Shown: positions 24,277 to 32,715, counted from the stretch's first letter. The stretch is DNA of 64,000 bases from JB111 sp049856175 (GCF_049856175.1 NZ_JBNDNA010000006.1:146195-210194); one strand, 5' to 3'. Numbers and translations are program-made. The notes: generated by a model not told the origin, from the sequence alone.

Positions 24277-25070
24277 GCGTCACCTCCGGTGATCGTGGAC
24301 CGCTGCCGGTCCGTGGCGAGCGCCTGCCTGGCGACGTGCCGGTCGTGGAGGAGGGCGACGAGGTAGGCGGCCCCGAACAGGGCGGCCATGGGGACGGCGA
24401 CCAGGGCCATCGACAACAGGTCGGCGGCCGGCGTGACGAGGGCGCTGAACACGACGATGACGACCACGAGCAGCCGCCACGTGCGCGCGAGGAGCCGCGC
24501 GGGCAGGATGCCGAGGAGGTTGAGCACGACGACGCCCACCGGCACGGTGAACGCGACCCCGGTCGTGAGCACCACCTTGAGCACGAAGCTCACGTAGCCC
24601 GAGGCGTCCAGCAGCGTGAGGTCCTCGGTCGACGAGAGCTCGACGAGCACCTGCACCATGTGGGGGAACAGCAGCAGGCCGCCGGCGCACCCCGCGAGGA
24701 ACAGCGGAAGGGCGGCGCCGAGCGAGGCGAGGACGTACCTGCGCTCTCGCCGCGTGAGGCCGGGCAGAAGGAAGGCGAGCGTCTCGAAGATCCAGACCGG
24801 CGCGGAGAGCACGAGACCGACGACGATCGCGAGCCGGACCTTGAGGTCGAACGCCCCGGTCAGGCTGGAGTAGTTGAGCGCGGTCACGCGGGTCTCGGTG
24901 AGCTCGACGAGCGGGGCCCGCACGAGGTCGAGGACCGGGTCGGCGAGGAGGAAACCGGCGCTCGTGCCGACCGTGAGGGCCGCCACCGAGCGGAACATCC
25001 GGGCACGTGCCTCGCGCGCGTGGCCCGCGAGCGGCATCCGACCGTTCGTCGCCGCGTCGACGGCGCTCAC
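24273..25070 (-). CDS. tatC: Sec-independent protein translocase TatC
   Basis: A 265-residue, six-helix membrane protein, the core receptor of the twin-arginine export system for folded proteins. The N-terminal HAREARARMFRSVAAL, the TALNYSSLTGAFDLKVRLA segment and FLLPGLTRRERRY match TatC, as does the glutamate loop before the third helix. GTG 25070 overlaps the tatA stop by four bases and its own stop overlaps tatB, so all three components are coupled in one operon. A Tat-type lipoprotein gene lies immediately upstream. Confidence 0.96.
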   Translation of the reverse strand: MSAVDAATNGRMPLAGHAREARARMFRSVAALTVGTSAGFLLADPVLDLVRAPLVELTETRVTALNYSSLTGAFDLKVRLAIVVGLVLSAPVWIFETLAFLLPGLTRRERRYVLASLGAALPLFLAGCAGGLLLFPHMVQVLVELSSTEDLTLLDASGYVSFVLKVVLTTGVAFTVPVGVVVLNLLGILPARLLARTWRLLVVVIVVFSALVTPAADLLSMALVAVPMAALFGAAYLVALLHDRHVARQALATDRQRSTITGGDA

Positions 25071-25252
25071 GGCTGGACGGCGCCATCGGCTGCCCCGTCG
25101 CCGGACGTCTCCTCGTTCCCCACCTCCTTCTTGAGGATGCGCACGGACTGGCCGACGCTACGGGCGAGCGCCGGCAGCTTCGAGGCGCCGAAGAGCAGGA
25201 GGATCGTGGCGAGGATGATGAGGGCGTGCCAGCCCGTGAGGTTGCGGAGCAT
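25067..25252 (-). CDS. tatA: Sec-independent translocase component TatA
   Basis: A 61-residue pore-forming Tat subunit: N-terminal membrane helix (HALIILATILLLFGASKLP) and an amphipathic helix (ALARSVGQSVRILKKEV) followed by a short acidic tail. Size and pattern are normal for actinobacterial TatA. The first gene of a tatA-tatC-tatB operon; the ribosome site is weak (GAAAGCGAG at distance). Confidence 0.94.
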   Translation of the reverse strand: MLRNLTGWHALIILATILLLFGASKLPALARSVGQSVRILKKEVGNEETSGDGAADGAVQP

Positions 25253-25301
25253 GTCGGGGTCTCGCTTTCACGTGGTCGGGTCGGTGGGGCGGTGAGGTCG
25301 G

Positions 25302-25392
25302 GCCGGAACGCGTCGGACCGGTGGGGGCGGGGCTCGTCGGACCGGTCGAGCCGGAACGTGTCGGACCGGGGGGACGGGGCTGGTCGGACAGG
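25302..25392. repeat. Two copies of a 48-bp tandem repeat upstream of tatA
   Basis: Unit 1 (25302-25349) begins GCCGGAACGCGTCGGACCGG; unit 2 begins GCCGGAACGTGTCGGACCGG at 25350 and is shortened at the end. TCGGACCGG or a variant recurs about five times. The repeat lies between the intradiol dioxygenase gene and tatA; its role is unknown. Confidence 0.7.
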
Positions 25393-25414
25393 CGCGTGCA
25401 GCGACGAGGACGCG

Positions 25415-26518
25415 TCAGGACCGGTCGGTCGACGCCTCACCGGCCGGTGGTTCACCCGGCGTACCGCCTGGAGGAGTACCGCCAGGCCCGCCGTCGCCCG
25501 TCCCGTCGGGCATGGTCGCGCCGTCGGGCATGGTCCCGCCGTCGGGCATGTCTCCGCCGGGACCGCCCTCGCCGCCGCCGGTCGGCTCCGTCGTGGTGTC
25601 CACCCGCGCGACGAGGGCGGCGATGTAGCCGGTCTCGAGGTCCCCGGAGATCGTGGGCATCTGCAGCTCCTCGGCGTCGTCCCCGAAGATGCCGTCGGTC
25701 GCGAGGGTGATCCCCGCGAGGTTCTGCGCCGAGCCCGCGTAGGCGTCGAGGGCGTAGATGTCGCCGAGGATCGCCTCGGGGACGGCGATCTGCGAGGTGG
25801 CGATCGCGTGGGCCGCGTCGGTGATCGAGTCGACGTCGGGGTAGACCTCGAAGTGGATGTGCGGCCAGCGCCCGGCGTAGCAGCCGGGGACGATCGACGT
25901 GAAGGTGACCTCGCCGTCGGCGTTCGCGACCTGGACGCCGCGCAGCCAGGTGTCGTCCTCGACGCCGGAGGAGTACATCGAGTACTCGCCGAGGCCGTTG
26001 CAGTGCCAGGCGTAGACGGCGGCGCCCTCGAAGGGCACGTCGTCGTTCACCATGTCGGTGACGCGGATGGTGAAGGCGAGCGGGACGCCGTCGACCGGGT
26101 CGGTCTCGCCGATGTTGGAGCGGATGTCCGAGCGGACGATGCCGGCCTCCTCGAGGACGTCGGGGCCGTTGGAGCCGTCGCCCGGGTACGGGCCGGCGGT
26201 CTCGTCGGGGATCTCGGCGGACGGCAGGCCGGTCGTCGTGCCCGTGGAGCTCGCGCCGTCGGTCGCGCTTCCCGCCGCGCCGGCCGAGCCGGTCTCGCCC
26301 GTGCCCGACGTCGACGAGCCGGACGGTGAGCACGCCGCAAGGAGCGTGGCACCCGCTCCGGCGCCCACCAGCGTGAGGACGTGCCGGCGGCTGAGCAGGG
26401 TGCCGACGTCGAAGCCCACCCCCTGGTCGACGACCTCGTCGTCGGGGCGGACGAGGAGCCTGCCCTCGTAGGCGGGCCCGTCGGGCGTGGGGATGGGTTC
26501 GGGAGCGCCGGTGGCCAT
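25415..26518 (-). CDS. Intradiol dioxygenase-like Tat lipoprotein
   Basis: A 367-residue exported protein with the fold of intradiol (catechol 1,2-type) dioxygenases. The signal is SRRHVLTLVGAGAGATLLAAC, with a twin-arginine pair and lipobox LAAC (about residues 43-63); a Ser/Gly/Thr linker follows. Iron-ligand motifs are ETAGPYPGDG, AVYAWHCNGLGEYS, and RWPHIHFEVY, so the Tyr/Tyr/His/His set seems present. The C-terminus is collagen-like (MPDGGTMPDGATMPDGTG). The real substrate of such surface proteins is unclear. ATG 26518 has AAGGAG. It sits directly before tatA, consistent with Tat export. Confidence 0.9.
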   Translation of the reverse strand: MATGAPEPIPTPDGPAYEGRLLVRPDDEVVDQGVGFDVGTLLSRRHVLTLVGAGAGATLLAACSPSGSSTSGTGETGSAGAAGSATDGASSTGTTTGLPSAEIPDETAGPYPGDGSNGPDVLEEAGIVRSDIRSNIGETDPVDGVPLAFTIRVTDMVNDDVPFEGAAVYAWHCNGLGEYSMYSSGVEDDTWLRGVQVANADGEVTFTSIVPGCYAGRWPHIHFEVYPDVDSITDAAHAIATSQIAVPEAILGDIYALDAYAGSAQNLAGITLATDGIFGDDAEELQMPTISGDLETGYIAALVARVDTTTEPTGGGEGGPGGDMPDGGTMPDGATMPDGTGDGGPGGTPPGGTPGEPPAGEASTDRS

Positions 26519-26747
26519 GGTCGATCTCCTTCTCGAGGCGGGGACCGCGGTCGGCCCCGGTGTGAGGCACACGTTCCAGGACCACGCTGGGAGCACGCTC
26601 GCGGCGGTCTGCCGAGTTCCTGGACGTTCGCTGGCCACCGGTGGGGAGTTGTCTGGGCGTTACCTGGGAGGGCCGGCTCGGCTCGTTCGGCCGTGTCGTC
26701 CGACCGCGCCAGGCGCGCCCGGTGGCGCGCGCCGATAGCGTGGACAC

Positions 26748-27404
26748 ATGCGCGTCACCCATCTCGGCCACGCCTGTCTGCTCGTCGAGTCCGCGGGACG
26801 CCGGGTGCTCGTCGATCCCGGCACCCTGTCCCCCGCCTTCGACGACGTCACGGACCTCGATGCCGTGCTGGTCACCCACGTCCACCGCGACCACCTCGAC
26901 GTCGATCGCGTCCCCGCCCTGCTCGCCGCCAATCCGCGCGCGGTCCTGCACGCGGACCCGGCGTCCACCGAGGCGTTGCGGCGGACCGGTCTGAGCGCCG
27001 CGAGCCCGCTCGAGCCGGGTGGCGAGCTGGCGATCGGTGACCTGCGGGTGCGCGTGGTGGGCGAGCTGCACGCCCACGCCTTCGACTCGGTGGAGCGGGT
27101 GCCGAACGCGGGGCTCGTCATGTCCGCCGACGGCGAGCCCACGCTCTTCCATCCCGGAGACGCGCTCGATGCGGAGCCGGGCGCGGTGGACGTCCTCGCG
27201 CACCCGCTGTCCGCGCCGTGGGCGGCGTCCCGGGACGGTGTCGAGTTCGTCGGGCGCATCCGGCCGCGGGCGGTGGTGCCGATCCACGACGCGCTGCTCA
27301 GCGACGCGGGGCGCGGGCTGTACGGGGCGCACGTCCGGCAGCTCACCGACCTGCCGGACCTGGAGTACGTGGACCTGGGTCCCGGCGAGTCGAGCGAGCT
27401 GTGA
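26748..27404 (+). CDS. Metallo-beta-lactamase-fold hydrolase
   Basis: A 218-residue putative hydrolase of the UlaG/YfnJ-like branch. It starts MRVTHLGHACLLVE, has the strand VLVDPGTLSP, the metal motif VTHVHRDHLD (about residues 42-51), and C-terminal FHPGDAL and PIHDAL ligands. The function is unknown; the family includes lactonases and nucleases. ATG 26748 lies six bases after -10 TAGCGT (26736-26741), predicting a leaderless mRNA. It is coupled by a GTGA overlap to the IMPase-like gene. Confidence 0.9.
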   Translation: MRVTHLGHACLLVESAGRRVLVDPGTLSPAFDDVTDLDAVLVTHVHRDHLDVDRVPALLAANPRAVLHADPASTEALRRTGLSAASPLEPGGELAIGDLRVRVVGELHAHAFDSVERVPNAGLVMSADGEPTLFHPGDALDAEPGAVDVLAHPLSAPWAASRDGVEFVGRIRPRAVVPIHDALLSDAGRGLYGAHVRQLTDLPDLEYVDLGPGESSEL

Positions 27405-28381
27405 GCGGGCCGGGGACGGGGGCGGGCATGGGCACCGTCGACCCGGCGTCGTGGCACGCGGTCCCTACCCCGGCCGAGCTGCTCGACGCCGTGCGCGACG
27501 CGGCGGCACAGATCTGCGACTACCTCCTCGGGGTCTCGGGCGCGGCGGCGGAGCGCGAGCTCAAGCGCGACGCGCACGACATCGTCACCGTCCACGACCG
27601 CCGCAGCGAGGAGATCGCGATCGAGGTGCTGCGCCGGCATGTGCCCGACGCGCGGATCCTCGGCGAGGAGGGAGGTCTCGACGTCGTCGGGGGCGGTCCG
27701 GTCCCGCCCCGGTACCCGACGCCGCCGGGCGTGGTGACGTTCGTCGTCGACCCGATCGACGGCACGTCGAACTTCGCGGCGGGCGTCCCGGTCTACTGCA
27801 CGTCGATCGCGGCGCAGGTGGGGGACGAGACGGTCGCCGCCGTGGTGCGGATCCCCGAGCTCGGGCTCGAGGTCTTCGCCAGCGACGAGGACTGCCACGT
27901 CCAGGCTCATCCGCTCGACGGGAGCCCGACGACGTCGCGACCCGAGCGCGCGCCCGGGCCGGTCGAGAGGTCGGACATCGAGTGCGTCGTGTCGTCGGGG
28001 TATCCGGGGGTGAGCGACCTGGCGCACCCGGCGACGGCCGCGCACCACGCCCAGCTGCTCACCACGGTGACGGCGCTGCGGTCGCTCGGCGCGGGGGCCG
28101 CCGAACTCGCGCTCGTCGCCGCGGGACGCCTGGACGCGACCTTCGGCCTGCGGACGACCCCGTGGGACGTGTCCGCGGGCGCTCACCTCGTGCGGGCGGC
28201 GGGCGGCGTCGTCGATCATCTCGAGCTCGACGGCGACGCCGACGCCCCGGAGATCCACCGGCCCGGATACCTGGCGGTCGGCCCGGGCCGATCGATGCCG
28301 GGGCTCGCGGCGATCCTCGACCAGATCGGGGCTGAGCGGGTCGCGGCGGCTCGCACCACGGGGACGCACGGGCCCCCCTGA
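27401..28381 (+). CDS. Inositol monophosphatase-family protein
   Basis: A 326-residue Mg-dependent phosphatase of the IMPase/FBPase superfamily. Metal-binding motifs are GEEGG (about residue 89), VDPIDGTSNF (about 118-127) and WDVSAG near residue 257, all intact. The substrate could be inositol phosphate, histidinol phosphate or PAP; the sequence does not decide. The start is taken as GTG 27401, which overlaps the upstream stop by four bases; ATG 27428 is an alternative. The MBL-fold partner suggests a shared pathway, unknown. Confidence 0.88.
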   Translation: MSGPGTGAGMGTVDPASWHAVPTPAELLDAVRDAAAQICDYLLGVSGAAAERELKRDAHDIVTVHDRRSEEIAIEVLRRHVPDARILGEEGGLDVVGGGPVPPRYPTPPGVVTFVVDPIDGTSNFAAGVPVYCTSIAAQVGDETVAAVVRIPELGLEVFASDEDCHVQAHPLDGSPTTSRPERAPGPVERSDIECVVSSGYPGVSDLAHPATAAHHAQLLTTVTALRSLGAGAAELALVAAGRLDATFGLRTTPWDVSAGAHLVRAAGGVVDHLELDGDADAPEIHRPGYLAVGPGRSMPGLAAILDQIGAERVAAARTTGTHGPP

Positions 28382-28440
28382 TCGGTGGACGGGAGGCGGC
28401 GCATGCTGCCTGGTGCTTCACGGTCAGCAGCGCGCCCTGC

Positions 28441-30069
28441 CTATGGCTCGGGGGCGGGCTCGTCCCCACCCGGCGGCGGCTCGCCGAGTCGTCGGACCCG
28501 CGCCGCGACGCGTTCCCCCAGCTGTTCGTGCTGCTCCTTGGTCATCGACGGTGGCATCGGTCGGATCCGATAGGGGAACGGCGATCTCGGCACGCTGTAC
28601 CGGTGGCCGGTGGGGGTCCAGACGTCGAGCCGGTCCCCGTCGGCGCGGAGCCGGTGCCGCCAGCCGGGATTCTGCTTCGCGTAGTTGTGCGCCGCGCACA
28701 GCCCGGAACCGTTGCGGAAGCTCGTGGCTCCACCCTCGGCGTGGGGCACCGCGTGGTCGACGTGCTCGGCCGGTGCGTCGCAGTAGGGCTCGGTGCACCC
28801 GTCGTCGCGCATGAGGACGAGCCGGCGGAGCTGGCCGCCGAACGTGCGTCGCTGCGACTCCATGCTCACCACACCACCGGTGGCCGGGTCGGTCCAGAGA
28901 CGTCGGAACCAGACCCTGGCGGACTCGCGGACCTCGTCCCGGGCGACCTGCGCGGACAGCGGCCCCTGGCCGGGCAGCCACGCGGGCTCGTCCCCACCTG
29001 CGAGCGTCCGATCGGTCATGACGATCGTGAGGTCGACGTCCCGCGGCTCGCTCGCGGAGGCGCCCGTGACGTGCTCGACGAGAAGGTCCGCCGCCACCTG
29101 CGCAGCGCTCCGCTCCTCCGCCCCGCCGGCGTTGACGATCGTGGCCGCCTGGGTGTGCAGCGAGGCGTGGACCCGGACGGCCTCGATCATCGGCAGGTAC
29201 GCGGTGAGGTAGGCCATCGAGCCGTCGGCCGGCCGCACGCTCACGCGGCGGCTGTTCCGCTCCCGTCGGTGCCGGAGCTGCGCGGCCTGGTCGTCCAGCT
29301 CGTGCGCCTTCTTGCGGGCGTGGTTCTGCACCTGCTTGTCGCCCCAGGTCGGCAGGTCGTCCGCCAGCGCCGCGTCGACACGTCGCCGGTCCTCGACGGA
29401 CAGGCCGGCCGTCTCACGGGCGAGGATGGTCGCGCGCCACTCGGAGACGAGCCCCTGGCTCATGAGCGCGAGCGTGCACGGCAGCTCGTGGACGAGAGCC
29501 TGCGCAAGTCCGAGGTGGCGTGATCCGCGGCCCACCGTCTCCCTGCGGGCGAGGGCCACCTCGGCGGCCAGCCCCTTGCCCCGCTCCTCGAACGGGACGC
29601 CACGCTTCACCTCCGCCTCCCCGCGCACCCGGGCGAGCTCCGCCGCCGCGAGAGCCTGCCCGGCCGCGCTCGCCGCCTTGACCTGCTCGAGGAGCTGAAT
29701 GTGGTCCACCGCCTCGCGCTCGGTCGCGAACGAGGGCCGCACGAGCGCAGAGAGCAGGTCCGGCAGGTCCGGCAGGTCGGGCAGGTCGGACAGGTCTGGG
29801 ACGTCAGGCAGGTCCGGCAGGCCCGATACATCTGTGCGGCCAGTCGGGGCATCGGCGCTCTGGCCCGGGCCCATGTCCGACTCGTTCGCCTCGTCCGATC
29901 CGGCCACCAGGGCCTCGGGGCTCTCCGGGACCGGCGCGGCCAGCAGCTCATCAAGTTCACGGGAGGACGCTCGATGGTCCTCCCCGCCGCGAGGCGGGAC
30001 GTCCGGCACCGACTCTCCGCCAGCGGCGGGGTGACCGGCCCCGTGCGTGCCCAGATCGTTCAGCGTCAT
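28441..30069 (-). CDS. DUF222/13E12-type HNH endonuclease domain protein
   Basis: A 542-residue protein: a DUF222 region (about residues 120-400, helical, with repeated ALAAAELARVR-like segments) and a C-terminal HNH domain with CTEPYCDAPAEHVDHAVPHAEGG and LCAAHNYAKQNPGW, which keeps the zinc cysteines and catalytic histidines. Residues about 81-107 are a LPDLPDVPDLSDLPDLPD repeat. Related 13E12 proteins are widespread repeats in actinobacteria and some are DNA-damage-controlled, but their role is unknown. ATG 30069 has GGGAGG. A second, IS-broken copy lies at 61949. Its promoter region carries a CGAACGACGTTCG palindrome. Confidence 0.92.
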   Translation of the reverse strand: MTLNDLGTHGAGHPAAGGESVPDVPPRGGEDHRASSRELDELLAAPVPESPEALVAGSDEANESDMGPGQSADAPTGRTDVSGLPDLPDVPDLSDLPDLPDLPDLLSALVRPSFATEREAVDHIQLLEQVKAASAAGQALAAAELARVRGEAEVKRGVPFEERGKGLAAEVALARRETVGRGSRHLGLAQALVHELPCTLALMSQGLVSEWRATILARETAGLSVEDRRRVDAALADDLPTWGDKQVQNHARKKAHELDDQAAQLRHRRERNSRRVSVRPADGSMAYLTAYLPMIEAVRVHASLHTQAATIVNAGGAEERSAAQVAADLLVEHVTGASASEPRDVDLTIVMTDRTLAGGDEPAWLPGQGPLSAQVARDEVRESARVWFRRLWTDPATGGVVSMESQRRTFGGQLRRLVLMRDDGCTEPYCDAPAEHVDHAVPHAEGGATSFRNGSGLCAAHNYAKQNPGWRHRLRADGDRLDVWTPTGHRYSVPRSPFPYRIRPMPPSMTKEQHEQLGERVAARVRRLGEPPPGGDEPAPEP

Positions 30070-30124
30070 CGTCGACACCTCCCCCGAGGTCCTCAGGCCG
30101 TCCCGCGCCTCGTGCGGCGGGCCG

Positions 30125-30155
30125 GTGCAGCGACCGAACGACGTTCGATCTGCAC
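30125..30155 (-). promoter_or_regulatory. Nested palindrome at the promoter of the intact DUF222-HNH gene
   Basis: CGAACGACGTTCG (30135-30147) is a perfect 13-bp palindrome inside a wider inverted repeat GTGCAG (30125-30130)/CTGCAC (30150-30155). Upstream on the minus strand are -35 CTGTCG and -10 TAGCCT with a 17-bp spacer. The centre resembles an actinobacterial LexA box (GAAC-N4-GTTC) but has a 3-bp spacer. Confidence 0.45.
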
Positions 30156-30348
30156 CCAGGCTACGAGGGACCACTGACATCGACAGGCCCACCGGACGCA
30201 CCTGTGGACGGCCATGACCTGGGCGGACATGTGGAAACGTCGTGGCACCGAACGACGTCGTGCAGAGGCATGCCATCGAGGCACGACGGGCAGTCGTGGT
30301 GCCGAAGGTCGACCACCACCGACTCGCGGCTCCCGGCGCGGACAGACG

Positions 30349-30828
30349 TCAGATCACGGTCGCAAGATCCGACTCGAGCGCCGTCGCCCGACGCAGCAGA
30401 GCGCGCATGACGACGATCAGCAGCGCCACTCCGACGCCGAGAACGACGAGACACAGCAGCGCCAGGGCGATCGCAGGGCTGCCCTGACCGAGGACGACGG
30501 TCAGGTAGACGAAGACCCCGGTGACAAGGACGGTGGCCGTCACGACGGACCCGATGACGGCGTCGACCCAGCGAGAGGCCGAGCCCGCGAAGATCTCGTC
30601 CGACCGGACGAGGTCGAGCAGCCGCCAGACGGCCACGAGCGCCACCTGCACGCAGGCGACCACCGCGATCCACACGACGAGCATCGGGACGCGCAGGAAG
30701 GCGACGTCCGGGGCCAGACGGACGAACTCGGTTGCCATGGCCGGCAGGATCCAGACCTGCGCAGCGACGCTTCCAAGTCCGACTACGACCAGTACCGCCT
30801 TCAGTCCGCCCACGATCCCGGCGCCCAT
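30349..30828 (-). CDS. DUF2975-family four-helix membrane protein
   Basis: A 159-residue membrane protein with four hydrophobic helices (about residues 6-30, 45-70, 90-113, 120-147) and the DUF2975-like segment RLLDLVRSDEIFAGSASRWVDAV. Its function is unknown. Members are often followed by a small XRE-type repressor gene, but none is present in the 279-bp gap behind it. ATG 30828 is taken; GTG 30831 is adjacent. A good sigma-A promoter lies upstream (30904-30876) with repeated TCGATAGGTTG. Confidence 0.82.
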   Translation of the reverse strand: MGAGIVGGLKAVLVVVGLGSVAAQVWILPAMATEFVRLAPDVAFLRVPMLVVWIAVVACVQVALVAVWRLLDLVRSDEIFAGSASRWVDAVIGSVVTATVLVTGVFVYLTVVLGQGSPAIALALLCLVVLGVGVALLIVVMRALLRRATALESDLATVI

Positions 30829-30850
30829 CACCGCACCCCCGAGCCCACGA

Positions 30851-30904
30851 CAACCTATCGACTACCGATACCTGCAGCGTAGGCGTCAACCTATCGATCG
30901 TCAA
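30851..30904 (-). promoter_or_regulatory. Promoter and repeated operator-like motif of the DUF2975 gene
   Basis: On the minus strand, TTGACG (30904-30899) and TACGCT (30881-30876) are separated by 17 bp, a near-ideal promoter. TCGATAGGTTG occurs at 30897-30887, in the spacer, and at 30861-30851, just after the expected start point, 36 bp apart. They could bind a repressor. Confidence 0.6.
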
Positions 30905-30931
30905 TCGATCGGTTCGCCAGTCCTCGTCGGA

Positions 30932-32074
30932 TCAGGCCGGGTCGAGCACGAGGACCGGCCGCGCCCTGCCTCGCTCGTCGGCCAGAAGTGCCACGAGGTG
31001 GCCGGCCGGGGCGAAGGCCGCGACGACGGATGCGCCCGGCGCCTCCGCGTCGGCGTCCGTGGCGACGCCTCCCGTCGATGCGACCGCCGACTCGGCCGAA
31101 TCGTCGGTCTTGCCGCCGCTCGGTCCGATGCGCTGCCCGTAGCGCACGGCGGTCGTCTCGGCCTCGGTGAGCTCGCGCACGCGGAAGAGGCGGCGCGCGA
31201 GCGTGCCGGCCGGCAGCGTCGTGAGCACACCTGCACCGGGCTCCTCCGGCGTCGGTCGCGCCGCGAGCCGCTCCCCGGGCCCGGACCGGTCACCTGCGCC
31301 GTCGCCCGCACCGTCGCCCGACTCCTCACCCGGCGCCTCCTCGATCTCCTCGGCGATCGCGTCCGCCATCGCCTGAAGGGTCGCGCCCTCGTCGACGTCG
31401 AACGGACCCACCGCCGTGCGCCGCAGTGCGGTGAGGTGCCCGCCCGTGCCGAGCTCGGCACCGAGGTCCCGCGCGATCGCCCGCACGTACGTGCCGGACG
31501 AGCAGCGGACGCGCACGTCGACGTCGACCACCGACGTCCCCTCCCCCGGTTCCCCGGGCGGCACGACGGCGGCGCGCGGCTCGCCCACGACGTCGAGCTC
31601 GTGGACGGTCACCTCGCGCGCGGCGAGCTCGACCTCCTCGCCGTCCCGCACGCGGGCGTAGGCCCGCTTCCCGTCGACCTTGATGGCAGAGACCGCGGAC
31701 GGGACCTGGGAGATCACCCCGGTCAGCCGACCGAGCGCCTCGGTCAGACGTTCCTGTACGACGTCGAAGCTCGCCCCGGGAGCGTCGGCGGCCTGCCCCT
31801 CGGCGTCGTCGGTGGTCGTCGCGACGCCGAGCCGGACCGTCGCCACGTAGGTCTTGTCCGCGCCGACCACGTAGGTGAGCAGGCGGGTCGCGCGCCCGAC
31901 GCCGAGGACGAGCAGCCCGGTCGCCATCGGGTCCAGCGTGCCGGCATGCCCGACCTTGCGGGTCGCGGCCATGCGTCGCACCCGCGCGACGACGTCGTGG
32001 CTCGTCAGTCCCTGCGGCTTGTCGACGAGCAGCACGCCGTCCGCGGCCGGGGCACGGCCGCGCGGGATCCTCAC
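30932..32074 (-). CDS. truB: tRNA pseudouridine-55 synthase
   Basis: A 380-residue enzyme that makes pseudouridine 55 in the tRNA T-loop. The catalytic Asp48 is in GHAGTLDPMATGLL, with KTYVATVRLG, SAIKVDGKRAYARVRDG and the RCSSGTYVRAIARDLG motif. An acidic insert rich in Glu/Gly/Asp (about residues 247-280) and a C-terminal extra region make it longer than E. coli TruB; actinobacterial versions often have this tail. GTG 32074 overlaps the rbfA stop by four bases. Confidence 0.97.
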   Translation of the reverse strand: MRIPRGRAPAADGVLLVDKPQGLTSHDVVARVRRMAATRKVGHAGTLDPMATGLLVLGVGRATRLLTYVVGADKTYVATVRLGVATTTDDAEGQAADAPGASFDVVQERLTEALGRLTGVISQVPSAVSAIKVDGKRAYARVRDGEEVELAAREVTVHELDVVGEPRAAVVPPGEPGEGTSVVDVDVRVRCSSGTYVRAIARDLGAELGTGGHLTALRRTAVGPFDVDEGATLQAMADAIAEEIEEAPGEESGDGAGDGAGDRSGPGERLAARPTPEEPGAGVLTTLPAGTLARRLFRVRELTEAETTAVRYGQRIGPSGGKTDDSAESAVASTGGVATDADAEAPGASVVAAFAPAGHLVALLADERGRARPVLVLDPA

Positions 32075-32715
32075 GCGCGGCCGGATGCGTCGCGGGGCGC
32101 GTCGTCGGCCTCGGCGGCCGCGTCGAACGGATCCGTCGCCGCGTCACCGGTGTCCGGCGCACGGTAGAGGTCCTCGTCGCCGTCGATCTCCCCGACGACC
32201 TCCAGGTCGTCGTCGCCGGCAGCCGTCGGAGCGTCGGCGTCCACGTCGCGGGGCTCTTCGTCGTCGGGTACGGCGTCGGTCTCGCCGTCGAGAACCTCGC
32301 GGGGCGCCTTGTACGGGTCGGCGTCGCCGGCGTAGGTGGCTCCCGCGGCGGCCGCGGCGATCTGCTCGTCGCGCAGCCTGGCCTCGGCGAGGCGGTCGGC
32401 CAGGTCCTGGGCGGTGCTCGGCAGGGCGTCGAGGACGAACTCCAGCGTCGGCGTGAGCCGCACGCCCGTCTGCTTGCCGACCTCGGAGCGGAGGATGCCC
32501 GTCGCCGACCTCAGCGCGGCGGCGGTCCCCGCCCGGTCCTCGTCGGAGCCGTAGACCGTGTAGAAGACGGTGGCGTGCTGGAGGTCGCCCGTCACCCGGA
32601 CGTCGGTGACCGTGACGAACCCGAGGCGCGGGTCCTTGATCCGCGTGTCGAGCATGCGGGCGACGATCTGCTGGATGCGCTCGGCGAGCCGGCGCGCGCG
32701 GCCGGAGTCGGCCAT
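32071..32715 (-). CDS. rbfA: 30S ribosome-binding factor A
   Basis: A 214-residue 30S maturation factor. The KH-type core is within the first 125 residues (RIKDPRLGFVTVTDVRVTGDLQHATVFYTV and LEFVLDALP). The remaining 90 residues are an acidic extension with no known function, longer than the usual 120-150 residues. ATG 32715 has GGAGGT. It lies behind infB, with a terminator between, and is coupled to truB. Confidence 0.96.
   Translation of the reverse strand: MADSGRARRLAERIQQIVARMLDTRIKDPRLGFVTVTDVRVTGDLQHATVFYTVYGSDEDRAGTAAALRSATGILRSEVGKQTGVRLTPTLEFVLDALPSTAQDLADRLAEARLRDEQIAAAAAGATYAGDADPYKAPREVLDGETDAVPDDEEPRDVDADAPTAAGDDDLEVVGEIDGDEDLYRAPDTGDAATDPFDAAAEADDAPRDASGRA

Noticed and set aside
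30135..30147. Canonical SOS box for the intact DUF222-HNH gene
   Set aside because: The half-sites are separated by three bases, not the four of the LexA consensus, so I only list it as SOS-like.
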